Shown here piece by piece: positions 12,313 to 13,396 of a stretch of DNA of 13,396 nt. Position 1 is the first letter of the stretch, and the number at the start of each line of letters is the position of its first letter. Both the position numbers and the translations under genes were made by a program. This stretch comes from Nitrospirota bacterium (GTDB taxonomy: Bacteria > Nitrospirota > CAKKRA01 > 9FT-COMBO-42-15), in NCBI GenBank assembly GCA_023248415.1, contig JAHFEP010000070.1:1-13396 (forward strand), read 5' to 3'. The notes beneath the pieces were generated by a model. The model ran no database searches. It saw nothing but the letters and a program-made list of their open reading frames with translations, and was not told the DNA's origin.

Positions 12313-13215
12313 TTACCACCAGTTCCAGAGGGAGATAATAAAAATGATAATAAATGTCAATGCAAGGCTCATATAAGCAAGGAAGAAGAACAGCCTTTCA
12401 TGAAAGGGCATTTTTCTCTCGCCAGAAAGCAGTTTGGCGACAAAGGGCATTGATAAAATCTTTTCCTCACTATGCGGCGCAATCTTAATTGCATCTGTTA
12501 AATCAAAGCCAGCAAGGTGCTTTCTCATATGGTTTCCGGCCTGCCAGAGCCTGCTGTTTGTAACATCATAAATATTCCCCTTATATGCAACATAAGCAGG
12601 CCTTCCATCCTTGCCGTCAAACTGTGCAAATTCTTCTGATGTCCTATCCTGTTTGTGCTGAAGAGTCAGCTCCTGCCTTTTCTTTAGCCTTGGGCCAATA
12701 AAAAATGTTACTGTTGCGGCAGTAGCAACCATAACAAGAAAGAGCGCTATCTTTATTAATAAGAGAATTCCGAATCTTGTATGCAAAAGCATATTCCATG
12801 AAGGAATCTTTGCAATTGTCAAAAGAGTCCCTGTAATCAGCATGATAGTTATTGAAAGCCAGCCGAGCGTCAGCTCCCCTTTTGGAAGTCCCCTTGAGGC
12901 ATACGCAGGTTTCAAAAGTATGTGGACATATAAGATGGTTCCAAACCACAAAACAGCAGTCATAGCGTGGACATAGCCGATAATAAATCTTACGAAATGC
13001 CTTGTTGGTGAGAGCGGCCTGTATAATCCCTTTGACTGTAATTCATTCTTGTAAGCCCCGCCTTCTTGTGTAAGACTTCTGCCGCCAGCAGGGTCAATAT
13101 GACAAACTTGGCACGATTTGCCTGTGTCTTTGGAATAGCCAATGGTGCTAAAGGCAGCAGCAGGAAAGAGGAGTATAAAAAACGGGATTATAATTTTAAT
13201 AAGGCTGCGTTTCAT
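12313..13215 (-). CDS. Membrane cytochrome fusion: c-type heme site, CopD-like membrane domain, cytochrome b5-like domain
   Basis: 300 residues from the ATG at 13215, which begins a signal sequence (1-22); the open frame extends upstream to 13260 but would add 15 residues before it. CQVCH (C35, C38, H39) is a single c-type heme motif expected to face the periplasm. Hydrophobic segments at about 73-101, 117-135 and 148-174 resemble the CopD family of membrane proteins. Residues about 196-255 (FDGKDGRPAYVAYKGNIYDVTN...) match the small cytochrome b5-like heme/steroid-binding domain, with H229, H233 and H248 as candidate ligands. A last membrane helix covers 272-298. The protein probably passes electrons across or along the membrane, with unknown partners. 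It is followed after 1 nt by the small hydrophobic ORF and then polX. Confidence 0.85.
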   Translation of the reverse strand: MKRSLIKIIIPFFILLFPAAAFSTIGYSKDTGKSCQVCHIDPAGGRSLTQEGGAYKNELQSKGLYRPLSPTRHFVRFIIGYVHAMTAVLWFGTILYVHILLKPAYASRGLPKGELTLGWLSITIMLITGTLLTIAKIPSWNMLLHTRFGILLLIKIALFLVMVATAATVTFFIGPRLKKRQELTLQHKQDRTSEEFAQFDGKDGRPAYVAYKGNIYDVTNSRLWQAGNHMRKHLAGFDLTDAIKIAPHSEEKILSMPFVAKLLSGERKMPFHERLFFFLAYMSLALTFIIIFIISLWNWW

Positions 13216-13231
13216 ATTAAAGTGATATTCC

Positions 13232-13260
13232 AGAATACCATATCCATATTTCAAAATCAA
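13232..13260 (-). promoter_or_regulatory. Possible sigma70 promoter of the cytochrome fusion gene
   Basis: On the minus strand: TTGATT (13260-13255), a 17-nt spacer, then TATTCT (13237-13232), a weak -10. It would give a leader of about 9 nt and would support the start at 13215. Weak evidence. Confidence 0.3.
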
Positions 13261-13286
13261 ATTGATTCAACAAAACAAAAACTCCT

Positions 13287-13396
13287 TTACTGCCTCTTGC
13301 TCTCCTTAAATGCCTTTTCCATTTCCCTTGCTGCATCACGCTTTTTTATGTCCTCGCGCTTATCATACTGCTTCTTTCCTTTAGCTAAGGCAAGCT
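13287..13396 (-). CDS. smpB: SsrA-binding protein SmpB, C-terminal end only
   Basis: The last 36 codons are present; the rest lies beyond the window edge. The sequence ALAKGKKQYDKREDIKKRDA followed by AREMEKAFKE is the hallmark SmpB C-terminus: GKK.YDKRE..KKRD plus the basic helical tail that enters the empty mRNA channel of stalled ribosomes. SmpB binds tmRNA and delivers it for trans-translation. The TAA stop is at 13289-13287, followed after 71 nt by the cytochrome gene on the same strand. No terminator hairpin is seen between them. Confidence 0.93.
   Translation of the reverse strand, partial: LALAKGKKQYDKREDIKKRDAAREMEKAFKESKRQ

Noticed and set aside
1..13396. CRISPR array, insertion sequence, prophage or toxin-antitoxin genes
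   Set aside because: No regularly spaced repeats, transposase, integrase, phage structural gene or toxin-antitoxin pair was found on either strand.

Overview
The window is a compact stretch of a bacterial chromosome of moderate GC. Proteins are rich in Lys, Glu and Ile, and genes are tightly packed with ATGA or longer overlaps. The gene content (bacterial PolX with a PHP domain, AnmK, a 4Fe-4S/siroheme sulfite reductase of the Dsr-like family, an Fe-S type APS reductase, a FecR/DUF6600 protein and a c-heme/CopD/b5 fusion) would suit an anaerobic or microaerophilic Gram-negative such as a Nitrospirota or former Deltaproteobacteria member. That placement is inference. There are no phage, IS, CRISPR or conjugation genes.

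Layout. 1-2310 (minus): M20D amidohydrolase then anmK, coupled by an ATGA overlap. 2360-3960 (plus): an MBL-fold hydrolase with a GTG start, then a LysR regulator. 3961-4284: non-coding, with a sigma54-like promoter and a double palindrome. 4285-6045 (plus): secreted FecR/DUF6600 protein, convergent and overlapping by 4 nt with a patatin-like lipoprotein (6042-6959, minus). 7031-7613 (plus): tRNA-Leu(CAG) and a small exported protein of unknown function. 7626-10418 (plus): a sulfur module. 10445-13396 (minus): smpB (3' end only), a c-heme/CopD/cytochrome-b5 fusion, a small membrane ORF that looks frameshifted, and polX.

The most coherent system is the sulfur module: an Rrf2 regulator with a consensus promoter overlapped by a dyad, a YezD/DUF2292 mini-protein, a 170-nt structured leader ending in an intrinsic terminator, then sulfite reductase, TusA and APS reductase in overlapping order. 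APS reductase would make sulfite and the reductase would make sulfide. TusA, a sulfur carrier, sits between them. The reductase has an unusual Cys arrangement at its predicted siroheme/4Fe-4S site. The terminator between the regulator genes and the enzyme genes suggests attenuation.

A second theme is promoter geometry. At three genes a good -35/-10 pair lies so close to the start codon that transcription should begin at or within a few bases of it, which suggests leaderless or near-leaderless mRNAs.
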